Below are positions 1 to 7,572 of a stretch of DNA of 40,827 nucleotides, one piece after another (position 1 is the stretch's first letter; each line of letters begins with the position of its first letter). Origin of the DNA: Lachnospiraceae bacterium (GTDB lineage: Bacteria; Bacillota; Clostridia; Lachnospirales; Lachnospiraceae); NCBI GenBank assembly GCA_017465095.1, contig JAFTWX010000018.1, positions 1-40,827 on the forward strand, in the 5' to 3' direction. The notes below the pieces were generated by a model. It saw only the letters and a list, made by a program, of their open reading frames with translations. It ran no database searches and was not told the DNA's origin. Made by a program: the position numbers and the translations under genes.

Positions 1-450
1 ACAACAGAATATGAAACCTACACCTATGACGGCGAAGGGAACCGGTTAAGCAAGACAGAGAGCAGAGCGGTTAAGTCTGTGAATGAAACGACAGGTGAAA
101 TAACCACCACATGGGAAGAGACAGGCAGAACCTGCTATGTCATGGATACTTCCGGAGGCTATGCGCAGGTAATCGCAGAACTTGATGAAAACAAGGAAGT
201 CAAGGTGATTTACACCAGAGGTGACGGAATTATTTCAAGGGAAGAAAAGTCAGAAAACGGCGAAAGTAGATTTAGGTTCTATCTCTCCGACGGACATGGA
301 GATGTGCGCCAGCTGACTGATGAGACGGGAGAATATTATGACGAGGGCACCGGACTCCTTTTACGCTCTTACGTTTATATTATGTATTTTTACAAATCAA
401 CCGTAATAATTTCTTTGTCTTACGGTTTAAATAGCGATATCCGGAATTAA
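1..450 (+). pseudogene. Rhs/YD-repeat protein, 3' remnant (partial)
   Basis: The reading frame is open from the first base, so the gene starts outside the window. The translation has a YD-repeat (YTYDGEGNRL), then a stretch typical of Rhs core ends, including FYLSDGHGDVRQLTDETG. In intact Rhs proteins this is followed by a YDYDAFGN-type segment of about 25-30 residues and then a (Q/E)YDEETGLYYLRARYY motif. Here TDETG runs straight into EYYDEGTGLLLRS, so the intervening segment is missing. The last roughly 27 residues (SYVYIMYF onward) are read out of the non-coding repeat array that begins near 369. No toxin tip or immunity gene follows. I read it as a decayed Rhs cassette whose end was lost where the array begins. 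Family assignment is solid; calling it a pseudogene is inference. Confidence 0.75.
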
Positions 451-666
451 ACCGTAATTTTTCAGGGGTTTTACGTGTGGTTTTTCCATTCCTGCTAATA
501 TGACCGTAATACTCCCATCACATTTACGGTTTGAAATTGCAAAATTGGAATGATAACCGTAAGGGCCCGCTAATCTTACGGTGGTATCAGTAGAAACCGT
601 ATATTAGACCGTAAAAACCCGGATTTTTTACGGTTCAAAATGCCAAAACCGGAATACAAGCGGTAT
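369..666. repeat. Array A: phased inverted heptamer array (ACCGTAA/TTACGGT, period about 52 bp)
   Basis: Five units of the form ACCGTAA-N13/14-TTACGGT start at 400, 451, 503, 556 and 608, separated by 24-25 bp, giving periods of 51, 52, 53 and 52. The right arms lie at 420, 471 (degenerate TTACGTG), 524, 576 and 628. A leading half-site TTACGTT sits at 369-375. One full interval after the last arm, where the next ACCGTAA would fall, GCGGTAT occurs at 660-666. Loops and intervals are mostly unique sequence. The array lies between the Rhs remnant and the convergent oxidoreductase gene. No database was searched, so whether it belongs to a named family is unknown. Confidence 0.85.
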
Positions 667-806
667 GAATCGCAACTGGAGAGCCACAGAAAAAGAAATA
701 TAGACGGGGAACCGAAAACAAAGAAATAAACCCAAAGAGCCACAAAAGCGACAGCAATCTGCTGTCGCTTTTATCTATCATTTTTATAATGAAATCCAAA
801 TTACAA
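667..806. other. Intergenic stretch after array A
   Basis: No gene is visible here. It holds a pair of short direct repeats (GAGCCACA near 681 and again near 737) and the perfect bidirectional terminator annotated separately. Confidence 0.6.
744..772. terminator. Bidirectional intrinsic terminator
   Basis: A perfect 13-bp stem (AAAAGCGACAGCA, loop ATC, then its complement) is flanked by an A-run on the left and a T-run on the right, so it works in both directions. On the reverse strand it lies 35 bases past the stop of the oxidoreductase gene. Confidence 0.9.
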
Positions 807-2399
807 TTATGACTGACTTTCGTTTGTCTCGTGATACTCTTTCTCTGTATTGACATTCCAAATCAGGGTTTTGTCTGTGCTTCCGGCCTTGATGGCGTTG
901 ACAGCCTCGATGGCGGTCAGCATGGAGTGGTCCATGTTGTTGTAACGGTGCTGGCCGTTTCTTCCGATACAGAAAAGATTTTCGATGGAAGAGAGGTAAT
1001 CCTGTACCTTGTCGAACTGTTTGTAAGTTCCGAAGTATGCAGGATAAGCTTTTTTTACGCGGATGTGTGTGGCATCCAGCACATCTTCCTCGGAGATAAT
1101 ATCAATCTTAACCAGTTCGCTGATGGCAAACTTGATGAATTCTTCTCTCGGCATGTTCCACATGGAATCGCCTTCGTTACAGAAATATTCCAGTCCGACC
1201 CAGACCGTATCCTCGTTTTTGGCAGGAAGGTAAGGGGACCAGTTGTTAAATACCTGAAGACGTCCGATTTTTACATCCCGCTCCTGGATGTAAATCCAGC
1301 AGTCCGGAACGATGTTGTTTACGGTCTTCATCTTTGTCAGGTTTTTAATGAGCAGTTTGTTTACAAGAAGTCCAACGGTGATGAAATCGCGGTAAGGAAG
1401 CTCTTTTGCGATGTCGTGTACATCGGCCGGAGCGTCATCTTCCATGGCAATCACAAGATCCTTGACCGGCATTGTGGAGAAATAATAATCTCCGGTATAA
1501 ACTGTCTTTTCGTCAGTCAGCTGTTCCATGGAGTCTTCCTCGCCGGAAATGGTTTTTGTGAATTCTACGCCGGAAATCTTTCCGTTTTCCTGCATGACGC
1601 GGGTCGCTTTTGCGTTGAATATAATCTCGCCGCCCATGTCGCGGATGTCGTCTGCCATTTTCTCCCAAAGCTGTCCCGGGCCGAGTTTCGGATAGAGGAA
1701 CTGCTCGATGAGGGAGGTGGAATTGGTTTTATATTTCGGGTTGAACAATTTTGCAAAAAATTCGAGAATCACCTTTCCCAGGGAGAGCTCTTTGACACGC
1801 TGTGCGCCCCAGTCCGGTGCGATGTTGCTCGGATGAACACCCCAGAGCTTTTCGGTGTAGTCCTCGAAAAACATGCTGTAAAGCGGTTTTCCGAAACGGT
1901 TGATATAAAAATCTTCCAGAGAATTTTCTTTTCTTTTGATCACGCAGGAATACAGGTATCCGAATCCGGCCTTGATGGTGCGCCAAAGTCCCATGTTGAT
2001 AAAGGTTTCCGGCTTCATGGAAATCGGATAGTCAAAAAACTTGCGCAGGAAGAAAATGCGACTGACGCGGGTACGTGTCAGGGATACACGGTCTTCCTTT
2101 TCCGGGTCCGGTCCGCCCTCTGCAAGGGTGACTTCACGTCCGAGGAGAAGGTCATCGCTGGCCGGTGCGCCCTGGAGAGGCATGATTTCTTTCCAAAGCT
2201 CGTTCACTTCCTCGTTTTTCGAGAAAAAGCGGTGACCGCCCAAATCCATGCGGTTTCCTTTGTACTGCGCCGTACGGGAAATTCCTCCGATATATTTGGT
2301 TTCTTCCAAAATAACCGGTTTAATATCTGTTTCTTTTAAAAGTCGGTAGGCAGCGGTAAGACCTGCCGGACCGGCTCCGATAATAATAGCTTTTTTCAT
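807..2399 (-). CDS. FAD-dependent amine-oxidoreductase / UDP-galactopyranose mutase-like protein
   Basis: This is a 530-residue flavoprotein. The N-terminus is a Rossmann dinucleotide-binding motif ([17 protein letters not shown], residues 5-21), followed by a GGISRT and GGHRFF pattern typical of the amine-oxidase/protoporphyrinogen-oxidase-like superfamily that also includes UDP-galactopyranose mutase. Near the C-terminus, [17 protein letters not shown] resembles the second FAD-contacting segment of that superfamily. It is longer than classical Glf (about 370-390 residues), so the exact substrate is uncertain. A role in modifying nucleotide sugars for surface polysaccharide would fit the nearby GT2 glycosyltransferase and peptidoglycan enzymes, but that is inference. 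ATG start with AAAGGA upstream. A strong promoter overlapping an inverted repeat lies just upstream, and a perfect terminator follows. Probably monocistronic. Confidence 0.8.
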   Translation of the reverse strand: MKKAIIIGAGPAGLTAAYRLLKETDIKPVILEETKYIGGISRTAQYKGNRMDLGGHRFFSKNEEVNELWKEIMPLQGAPASDDLLLGREVTLAEGGPDPEKEDRVSLTRTRVSRIFFLRKFFDYPISMKPETFINMGLWRTIKAGFGYLYSCVIKRKENSLEDFYINRFGKPLYSMFFEDYTEKLWGVHPSNIAPDWGAQRVKELSLGKVILEFFAKLFNPKYKTNSTSLIEQFLYPKLGPGQLWEKMADDIRDMGGEIIFNAKATRVMQENGKISGVEFTKTISGEEDSMEQLTDEKTVYTGDYYFSTMPVKDLVIAMEDDAPADVHDIAKELPYRDFITVGLLVNKLLIKNLTKMKTVNNIVPDCWIYIQERDVKIGRLQVFNNWSPYLPAKNEDTVWVGLEYFCNEGDSMWNMPREEFIKFAISELVKIDIISEEDVLDATHIRVKKAYPAYFGTYKQFDKVQDYLSSIENLFCIGRNGQHRYNNMDHSMLTAIEAVNAIKAGSTDKTLIWNVNTEKEYHETNESQS

Positions 2400-2432
2400 T
2401 GTTTCAGTCCTTTGTTTTTTATTGTAAAAGTA

Positions 2433-2473
2433 CCATACTTTATAATAATAGCTGATTTAAAGTATGGCGTCAA
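2433..2473 (-). promoter_or_regulatory. Promoter with overlapping inverted repeat for the FAD oxidoreductase gene
   Basis: Read on the reverse strand there is TTGACG (2468-2473), a 17-bp spacer and TATTAT (2445-2450). A perfect 10-bp inverted repeat, CCATACTTTA (2433-2442) and TAAAGTATGG (2458-2467), brackets the -10 box. One arm fills the spacer next to the -35 and the other lies just downstream of the -10. This is the layout of a repressor operator. The regulator is unknown. Confidence 0.7.
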
Positions 2474-2515
2474 TGCGTTGATTTTTTTTGCCCGCCCAAA
2501 AGCATAAAATCATGT

Positions 2516-2544
2516 TTGACGAAGTTGCGCCCACATTGTAAAAT
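2516..2544 (+). promoter_or_regulatory. Sigma-70-type promoter for the M15 peptidase gene
   Basis: TTGACG (2516-2521), a 17-bp spacer and TAAAAT (2539-2544) lie 23 bases upstream of the ATG at 2568. Confidence 0.7.
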
Positions 2545-2567
2545 GGAAAAAGCGGAGGATAATATAT

Positions 2568-4238
2568 ATGATGAACATAAGAGGAAAAAAAGCAGCTGCA
2601 TGGATGCTGCTCACAGGCATAATTTTTACATCATTGTTTAGCGATACAGCTATGATTTTGGCGGCGCCGACGGTATCTGAAAATCAGATTGCGCAGGATG
2701 TGACGGTGCAGGTGTCCGATAATCAGATTGAGATAAATACAGAGGAAACGGCTGACCCGAAAGGGACATCCGATACAGAAGACGCTGTAAAAAATCCGGC
2801 GGCGACTCCGGTTGCGAGTGAAGGAGCCGCAGTGTCCGACAATGATACACAGAACAAACCGTTGACAGTAGACAAGGTGACAGGCGTGTCAGTTACATCA
2901 AAGACATATACATCATTGGAAATTAAGTTTGCTGCATTGTACGGGCCTGCCGGTTATGAGATTTACCGTGGGACGAGTAAAAACAGCATGTCGATGATTA
3001 AGGAGCTGGCTAAGACACAGACTTCTTATGTGGACACGGGATTGACAACGGGGACAACCTATTATTACAAAGTGCGCGCTTACGCTGTCGATGCTGCCGG
3101 TAAAAAAGTATACGGCGCATTTTCCGATATCAGTGCAGCGATACCGCAGCTGACGGTTCCGGTGATTACATCGGCCAAATCCACAAATTATAACAAAATT
3201 AAGATTACGTACAAGAGAGTGACGGAAGCGAACGGTTATGTGATTTACCGTTCCACGAAAAAAAATTCCGGATTCAAGAAGATTGCCACAATTAAAAAGG
3301 GCAAAACCGTAACATATACAGACAAAAAACGTACCACGGGAAAGACCTATTACTATAAAGTCCGCGCATATCGCAAGGTAAACGGAAAGCGGGTGTACAG
3401 TGACTATTCGGCGGTTGTGGCTGCGAAAGCGTCGCTGAAGAAACCGAAAATAAGAACGGTCACCGTTGAGTCTGCAGACACAGCTCTTGTTAAGTGGAAA
3501 AAAGTGACCGGAGCTTCCGGCTACTATGTATATCGCAGTACAAAGAAGGACGGAAAGTATAAAAAAGCAGCACACATTAAAAACGGTGCGGCGACAGAGG
3601 CTTATGTTGACGGTCAGGAAAACGGAAAGACTTATTTCTATAAGATCCGCGCATACCGTAAGGTGAAAGGCAAGAAAAAATACTCGCCGTATTCCGGCAT
3701 TTTGAGTGCGACCTTTAACCGCCTGGCATCGGGAGATGAGACGTACCAGCAGAAGGCCCAGCGTATTTTCGGACTGGATTATTACAAAAAATACGGTTCA
3801 AAAGAAGAGGCGGAACTCCACATGAAGACAATCAAGATTCAGGTGTGGGATTTTGCTGCGGACGGCGTGACGAAAGTCACAAAGACCAGAACGCTTACGG
3901 TACACAAAAATATCGCAGATACCGTACAGCAGATTTTTAAAGAAATTTACGAGGGAAAAGAAAAATTCCCGATTAAAAATGTAGGCGGATACAGCTGGAG
4001 AGGTGACACGTCACGGTCTGAGCACTGTTGCGGTCTGGCCATCGACATCAACTGGGAAGAAAATTACCTGATTGACAATGGTGTCATAATCAGCGGAAAA
4101 CTGTATCAGCCGGGGGTTAACCCGTATTCTATCCCGACGGACGGCGAAGTGGCAAAGATTATGAAAAAATACGGTTTTTCCCAGGGAATTTGGGGAAATC
4201 GTTGTGACTACATGCATTTCTCCTATTTCGGGACGTAA
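2568..4238 (+). CDS. Secreted M15-family (D-Ala-D-Ala carboxypeptidase-like) peptidase with Fn3-like repeats
   Basis: The 556-residue product has an N-terminal signal sequence (about 1-33). A Ser/Thr/Asp-rich linker follows to about residue 105. Three fibronectin-III-like domains span about 105-385; each ends in a close variant of TYYYKVRAYRKVNGK and the two last copies are also similar at DNA level. The C-terminal zinc peptidase domain (about 395-556) shows the M15 signature: SEHCCGLAIDIN gives ligands His486 and Asp493, and the final DYMHF gives His550. Such enzymes trim D-Ala from peptidoglycan stem peptides outside the cell, and the Fn3 domains probably act as spacers or wall-binding modules. 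An SD (GGAGGA) lies 9 bases before the first of two adjacent ATGs. The GT2 gene follows 32 bases later without a terminator. Confidence 0.88.
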   Translation: MMNIRGKKAAAWMLLTGIIFTSLFSDTAMILAAPTVSENQIAQDVTVQVSDNQIEINTEETADPKGTSDTEDAVKNPAATPVASEGAAVSDNDTQNKPLTVDKVTGVSVTSKTYTSLEIKFAALYGPAGYEIYRGTSKNSMSMIKELAKTQTSYVDTGLTTGTTYYYKVRAYAVDAAGKKVYGAFSDISAAIPQLTVPVITSAKSTNYNKIKITYKRVTEANGYVIYRSTKKNSGFKKIATIKKGKTVTYTDKKRTTGKTYYYKVRAYRKVNGKRVYSDYSAVVAAKASLKKPKIRTVTVESADTALVKWKKVTGASGYYVYRSTKKDGKYKKAAHIKNGAATEAYVDGQENGKTYFYKIRAYRKVKGKKKYSPYSGILSATFNRLASGDETYQQKAQRIFGLDYYKKYGSKEEAELHMKTIKIQVWDFAADGVTKVTKTRTLTVHKNIADTVQQIFKEIYEGKEKFPIKNVGGYSWRGDTSRSEHCCGLAIDINWEENYLIDNGVIISGKLYQPGVNPYSIPTDGEVAKIMKKYGFSQGIWGNRCDYMHFSYFGT

Positions 4239-4270
4239 GAGCGTGACAGCACAAGAAAGAGAGTAGTTGT

Positions 4271-5215
4271 ATGGACAAGATAGCAGTACTGATTCCTTGC
4301 TATAATGAAAGTAAGACAATTGCAAAAGTGATTCGGGATTTCCGCAAGGAGTTTCCGGAGGCAAGTATTTACGTTTATGACAACAATTCCACGGATGAAA
4401 CCGACCGTATCGCAAAAGAGAACGGTGCAATCGTGCGTTATGAGCGTAAACAGGGCAAAGGAAACGTAATTCGCAGAATGTTCCGCGAGATTGACGCGGA
4501 GTGTTACATCATGGTGGACGGAGACGATACGTATCCGGCGGATTGCGCGAAGGAAATGGTGCGCAAAGTATTTGAAGAAAATTCCGACATGGTCATCGGC
4601 GACCGTTTGTCTTCCACCTATTTCAAGGAAAACAAGCGCCCGTTCCACAATGTTGGAAATATACTGGTCAGAAAAAGCATCAACCTGCTCTTTAAGGCCA
4701 ATATCAAGGACATGATGACCGGATATCGTGCCTTCAGCTATGAGTTTGTAAAGACATTTCCGGTGTTATCCAACGGATTCGAGATCGAGACAGAGATGAG
4801 CATCCATGCAGCAGAGATGGGAATGCAGATTGACAACGTGGTGATCGAGTACAGAGACCGCCCGGAGGGAAGCGAGTCAAAGCTGAACACGTTCCGGGAC
4901 GGATTCCGGGTACTCCGCATGATTGTTCATCTGTTCCGAAACTACAAGCCGCTCTCGTTCTTCTCGTTGATCGCATTTGTTTTGAGCGCTGTGTCCATCG
5001 GATTTTTCGTTCCGGTACTTTTTGAATTTTTCCGGACCGGAATGGTCGGAAGGTTCCCGACACTGATTGTGTGCAGCTTTGTGCTGATCGCGGCGATTCT
5101 TTCCGTGTTTACCGGACTGATTCTGTCGTCCATTGTACACAAGAACCGCCAGGAATTTGAAGAAAAGCTTAGGAATGCTTATGACAGAAAGCAGATGCTG
5201 ATGAAAAAGAAGTAG
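4271..5215 (+). CDS. Family 2 glycosyltransferase, membrane-anchored (polyprenyl-phosphate sugar synthase-like)
   Basis: A 314-residue protein with a GT-A fold start (VLIPCYNESKTI) and YDNNSTDET, and the DxD-type metal/nucleotide-sugar motif DGDD at residues 83-86. Two predicted membrane helices lie at about 225-250 and 265-290, followed by a charged C-terminal tail. The layout is that of dolichol/undecaprenyl-phosphate mannose or glucose synthases, which load a sugar onto a lipid carrier on the cytoplasmic face. The donor sugar cannot be told. It is probably cotranscribed with the M15 peptidase gene, suggesting a shared envelope role. The ribosome binding site (AAGAAAGAGAG) is weak. Array B starts about 60 bases downstream and no clear terminator is seen. 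Confidence 0.85.
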   Translation: MDKIAVLIPCYNESKTIAKVIRDFRKEFPEASIYVYDNNSTDETDRIAKENGAIVRYERKQGKGNVIRRMFREIDAECYIMVDGDDTYPADCAKEMVRKVFEENSDMVIGDRLSSTYFKENKRPFHNVGNILVRKSINLLFKANIKDMMTGYRAFSYEFVKTFPVLSNGFEIETEMSIHAAEMGMQIDNVVIEYRDRPEGSESKLNTFRDGFRVLRMIVHLFRNYKPLSFFSLIAFVLSAVSIGFFVPVLFEFFRTGMVGRFPTLIVCSFVLIAAILSVFTGLILSSIVHKNRQEFEEKLRNAYDRKQMLMKKK

Positions 5216-5276
5216 ACAGAAGAAATATAATGTTTTTTATTGGCAAACCGGGATTCTCTAACCAGCTTTAGGGTTT

Positions 5277-5576
5277 TTACGGTCAAGTATTTGATTTTTG
5301 CCAATAAGACCGTATGTATTTCCTTGATTTACGGTTGAATCTATTAACATTTATAATATAACCGTAATTTTTCAGAGGTTTTACGTTTGTTTTCAACAAT
5401 ATAATAAATAAGACCGTAATAAGTATGTTATATTTACGGTTAAAAATCGCAAACTCAGAAAAGCAACTGTAAATCAATATCATTATTACGGACGAAATGC
5501 TTATAATGCAAAAACCGACCGTAATTTCGTAAAGTGTTTACGGTTCCGGTTGCCTAAAGGATGATATAAGCGGTAC
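5277..5576. repeat. Array B: second phased inverted heptamer array (ACCGTAA/TTACGGT)
   Basis: A leading half-site TTACGGT (5277-5283) is followed by five units whose left arms begin at 5309 (ACCGTAT), 5361, 5413, 5466 (ACTGTAA) and 5518. Right arms begin at 5329, 5381 (TTACGTT), 5434, 5486 (TTACGGA) and 5538. Inner gaps are 13, 13, 14, 13 and 13, and every interval between units is exactly 25 bp. GCGGTAC lies at 5570-5576, in the same register as GCGGTAT in array A. Unit 2 keeps nearly the same loop as in A (TTTTTCAGAGGTT versus TTTTTCAGGGGTT), and unit 3 has the 14-base loop in both. Most other intervening bases differ. It occupies the gap between convergent genes. Confidence 0.87.
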
Positions 5577-5619
5577 GAGCTGTTCAGAGTAAAATAAATA
5601 TGTTATACAAGATATAATC

Positions 5620-5656
5620 AAGGACGCCGGTTGCTAATCTGCAATCTGGCGTCCTT
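5620..5656 (-). terminator. Hairpin overlapping the end of the deacetylase gene
   Basis: AAGGACGCC (5620-5628) pairs perfectly with GGCGTCCTT (5648-5656), and the stem can be extended inward by wobble pairs. The reverse-strand stop codon falls inside the hairpin. The following reverse-strand sequence is only moderately T-rich, so terminator function is likely but not certain. Confidence 0.55.
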
Positions 5657-6407
5657 CTGCGTTCATGTGATAATTTTCGCGGATGATAAGCTCCGACACG
5701 GGAACAATCTCGTAGCCCTGTTTTTTCAGACCGGTAATCATGGCATCGAGGGCGTCGGCGGTGTAGGTGGCGCCGTTGTGGCAGAGGATGATGGAACCGT
5801 TGCCCAGGTGCTTGTGCTCGCAGACTGTTTTGACGATGGAGTCGCAGCCGTAGTCTTTCCAGTCGAGAGAGTCCACGTCCCACTGCACCGGATAATATCC
5901 GCATGCCTCCGTAGTAGTTATGACATCGTTGTCATAATCGCCGTAGGGCGGGCGGAACAAAAACATTTCATAACCGGTCAGCTCCAATACCTTGTTATGC
6001 ACAGCCATAATTTCTTCTTTGCATTCTTCGGTTGACAGTTGGCTCATGTTTTTGTGGTTTTCGCTGTGGTTGCCCAGATCATGGCCTGCGGCCAGAATCG
6101 TTTTCACATCTTCCGGGTAGTTTTCCACCCATCCGCCGGTCATAAAAAAAGTGACATGGACGTCATGCTTTTTCAGAATGGCCAAAATTTCTTTCGTGTC
6201 TTCATTTCCCCACGCTGCGTCGAAGGAGAGAGCTACTTTGGGCTCTGATGTTTCCACGCAGTAGATCGGGAGGTTGCGGCCGGAGACATTGCTGCTTGTG
6301 GTGAGCGTCCGCGGCGCAAGAAAGAAGAAGGCGGAGATGCCGAGTACGAGAAAGCCAATCGTCCATATGACATTTTTTTGTTGTATGTAAATTTCTTTTA
6401 AGCTCAT
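5634..6407 (-). CDS. Polysaccharide deacetylase, PdaB-like (NodB homology domain)
   Basis: A 257-residue protein with one N-terminal membrane anchor (about 13-32) and an extracytoplasmic NodB-type carbohydrate esterase 4 domain. Visible motifs are SFDAAWGNEDT (motif 1, Asp63), NHSENH (motif 2, His114 and His118), RPPYGDYD (motif 3), WDVDSLDW (motif 4) and ILCHNG (motif 5). The second Asp of the usual TFDDG is Ala here, as in PdaB-type members, so metal binding may differ from classical peptidoglycan deacetylases. Likely substrate: N-acetylated glycans of the wall. I start at the ATG at 6407, which has GCGAGG at proper distance, rather than at an in-frame TTG at 6422 that lacks one. It is divergent from azlC. 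Confidence 0.87.
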   Translation of the reverse strand: MSLKEIYIQQKNVIWTIGFLVLGISAFFFLAPRTLTTSSNVSGRNLPIYCVETSEPKVALSFDAAWGNEDTKEILAILKKHDVHVTFFMTGGWVENYPEDVKTILAAGHDLGNHSENHKNMSQLSTEECKEEIMAVHNKVLELTGYEMFLFRPPYGDYDNDVITTTEACGYYPVQWDVDSLDWKDYGCDSIVKTVCEHKHLGNGSIILCHNGATYTADALDAMITGLKKQGYEIVPVSELIIRENYHMNAEGRQIAD

Positions 6408-6482
6408 AAAAGGACCTCGCAATATGTTTTTTAAATGTATGACCGGGAAAATAAAAATATGATAGGTGCAGCGGTGATTTTC

Positions 6483-6491
6483 TGCTATAAT
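6483..6491 (+). promoter_or_regulatory. Extended -10 promoter element upstream of azlC
   Basis: TGCTATAAT is an extended -10 box. No good -35 is seen, which is usual for this promoter type. It serves azlC, azlD and probably thiN. Confidence 0.55.
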
Positions 6492-6546
6492 GGGGAGTGA
6501 TGTGACCGCCTGCAGTTGACAACAGATGAGAAAGAAGAGAGAGAAA

Positions 6547-7236
6547 ATGATCAGAAAAGCTTTTAAAACAGCATTTCCATATACGATTCCGATTTTGACC
6601 GGATTTTTGTTCCTTGGGATTTCCTACGGGATTTATATGCGTGCGCTGGGATTTTCGGCGTTGTACCCGATTTTTATGAGCATGCTTATTTTTGCCGGTT
6701 CCATGGAATTTGTGACGGCTTCGATGCTCCTTAGCGGCTTTAATCCGGTTGGGGCGGCCCTTCTCACGCTTATGGTAAACGCGCGTCACATTTTTTACGG
6801 CATTACCATGGTGTCCAAATATAAAAATGTGGGAAAAAAGAAATGGTATCTGATTTTCGGTATGTGCGACGAGTCCTTTTCCATCAACTGTTCGGTGGAT
6901 GTTCCGGAAGGGGTGGACAAAGGATGGTTTTACTTTTGGGTAACGGTTTTAAACCAGTCGTACTGGGTGCTGGGCGCCACGTGTGGAGCTCTGCTCGGCT
7001 CGCTTTTGACCTTTGACACGAATGGGCTTGCATTTGTTATGACAGCTCTGTTTGTGGTGATTTTCCTGGACAGCTGGCTGAAGGAAAAGAAACATTTCTC
7101 TTCCCTGCTGGGGCTTGGCGTGTCGGTGTTGTGTCTTGTGCTGTTCGGCGCGGAAAAGTTCCTTGTGCCGGCCATGTGCGTGATTTTTCTCGTGCTTTCA
7201 CTGGCAAAGCCTTTTTTGGAAAAGGAGGTGGCGTAA
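6547..7236 (+). CDS. azlC: AzlC family branched-chain amino acid exporter, large subunit
   Basis: A 229-residue polytopic membrane protein. The N-terminus AFKTAFPYTIPILTGF, the conserved FAGSMEFV and the VNARHIFYG segment are hallmarks of AzlC, the large subunit of the two-component AzlCD exporter for branched-chain amino acids and analogues. Its partner azlD starts directly after its stop codon. An alternative ATG lies 21 bases upstream (6526). I prefer 6547 because the AAGAAGAGAG purine stretch precedes it and the protein then begins as AzlC relatives do. The pair probably forms an operon with thiN. Confidence 0.9.
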   Translation: MIRKAFKTAFPYTIPILTGFLFLGISYGIYMRALGFSALYPIFMSMLIFAGSMEFVTASMLLSGFNPVGAALLTLMVNARHIFYGITMVSKYKNVGKKKWYLIFGMCDESFSINCSVDVPEGVDKGWFYFWVTVLNQSYWVLGATCGALLGSLLTFDTNGLAFVMTALFVVIFLDSWLKEKKHFSSLLGLGVSVLCLVLFGAEKFLVPAMCVIFLVLSLAKPFLEKEVA

Positions 7237-7563
7237 ATGACACTTCTTCAGCAGATTATCACAATCGGTATTGTCATTGCCGTGACGGTTTTCACGCGGG
7301 CCATTGCATTTTGGCTGTTTCCGGAAGGAAAAAAGACGCCGGCCTTCATTCAGTATTTGGGCAAAGCACTTCCGCCGGCGGTGTTCGGGATGTTGGTTAT
7401 TTATTGTCTCAAGGACTGCAGTCTTTTGACGGGAAACCATGCGTTGCCGGAGCTTTTGTCCATCGGGCTGATTACAATATTACATGTGTGGAAGCGGAAT
7501 ATGTTCCTGTCCATTGCGTCGGGGACGGTTTGTTATATGCTTTTGACAAGTTTTGTGTTCTAG
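7237..7563 (+). CDS. azlD: AzlD family branched-chain amino acid exporter, small subunit
   Basis: A 108-residue protein with about four hydrophobic helices. Features include FTRAIAFWLFPEG near the N-terminus and the LPPAVFGMLVIYCLK segment typical of AzlD. It is needed together with AzlC for export. The start codon abuts the azlC stop codon (TAA-ATG), with AAAGGAGG inside the end of azlC, so the two are translationally linked. thiN follows 9 bases later. Confidence 0.9.
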   Translation: MTLLQQIITIGIVIAVTVFTRAIAFWLFPEGKKTPAFIQYLGKALPPAVFGMLVIYCLKDCSLLTGNHALPELLSIGLITILHVWKRNMFLSIASGTVCYMLLTSFVF

Positions 7564-7572
7564 GAGGAACCT

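Noticed and set aside
400..634. String of intrinsic terminators
   Set aside because: Most units lack a T-run after the right arm, stems are only 7 bp with 13-base loops and arm mismatches are not compensated. Unit 5 alone (608-634) could be a weak terminator.
369..666. CRISPR array at the periodic repeats (also 5277-5576 and 38265-38511)
   Set aside because: Only 7-9 bp arms are conserved, in alternating orientation; there is no 23-47 bp direct repeat, no comparable unique spacers and no cas gene in the window.
831..2339. A 502-codon open frame on the plus strand
   Set aside because: It is antisense to the FAD oxidoreductase gene, which has clear motifs, a ribosome site and a promoter. The plus-strand translation resembles no protein family and lacks an SD.
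2913..3575. Long reverse-strand open frame inside the M15 peptidase gene
   Set aside because: Shadow of the Fn3-coding region; basic low-complexity translation with no start signals.
6423..6546. Riboswitch upstream of azlC-azlD-thiN (for example TPP)
   Set aside because: The leader is too short after the extended -10 box and has no TPP consensus (CTGAGA and its partner).
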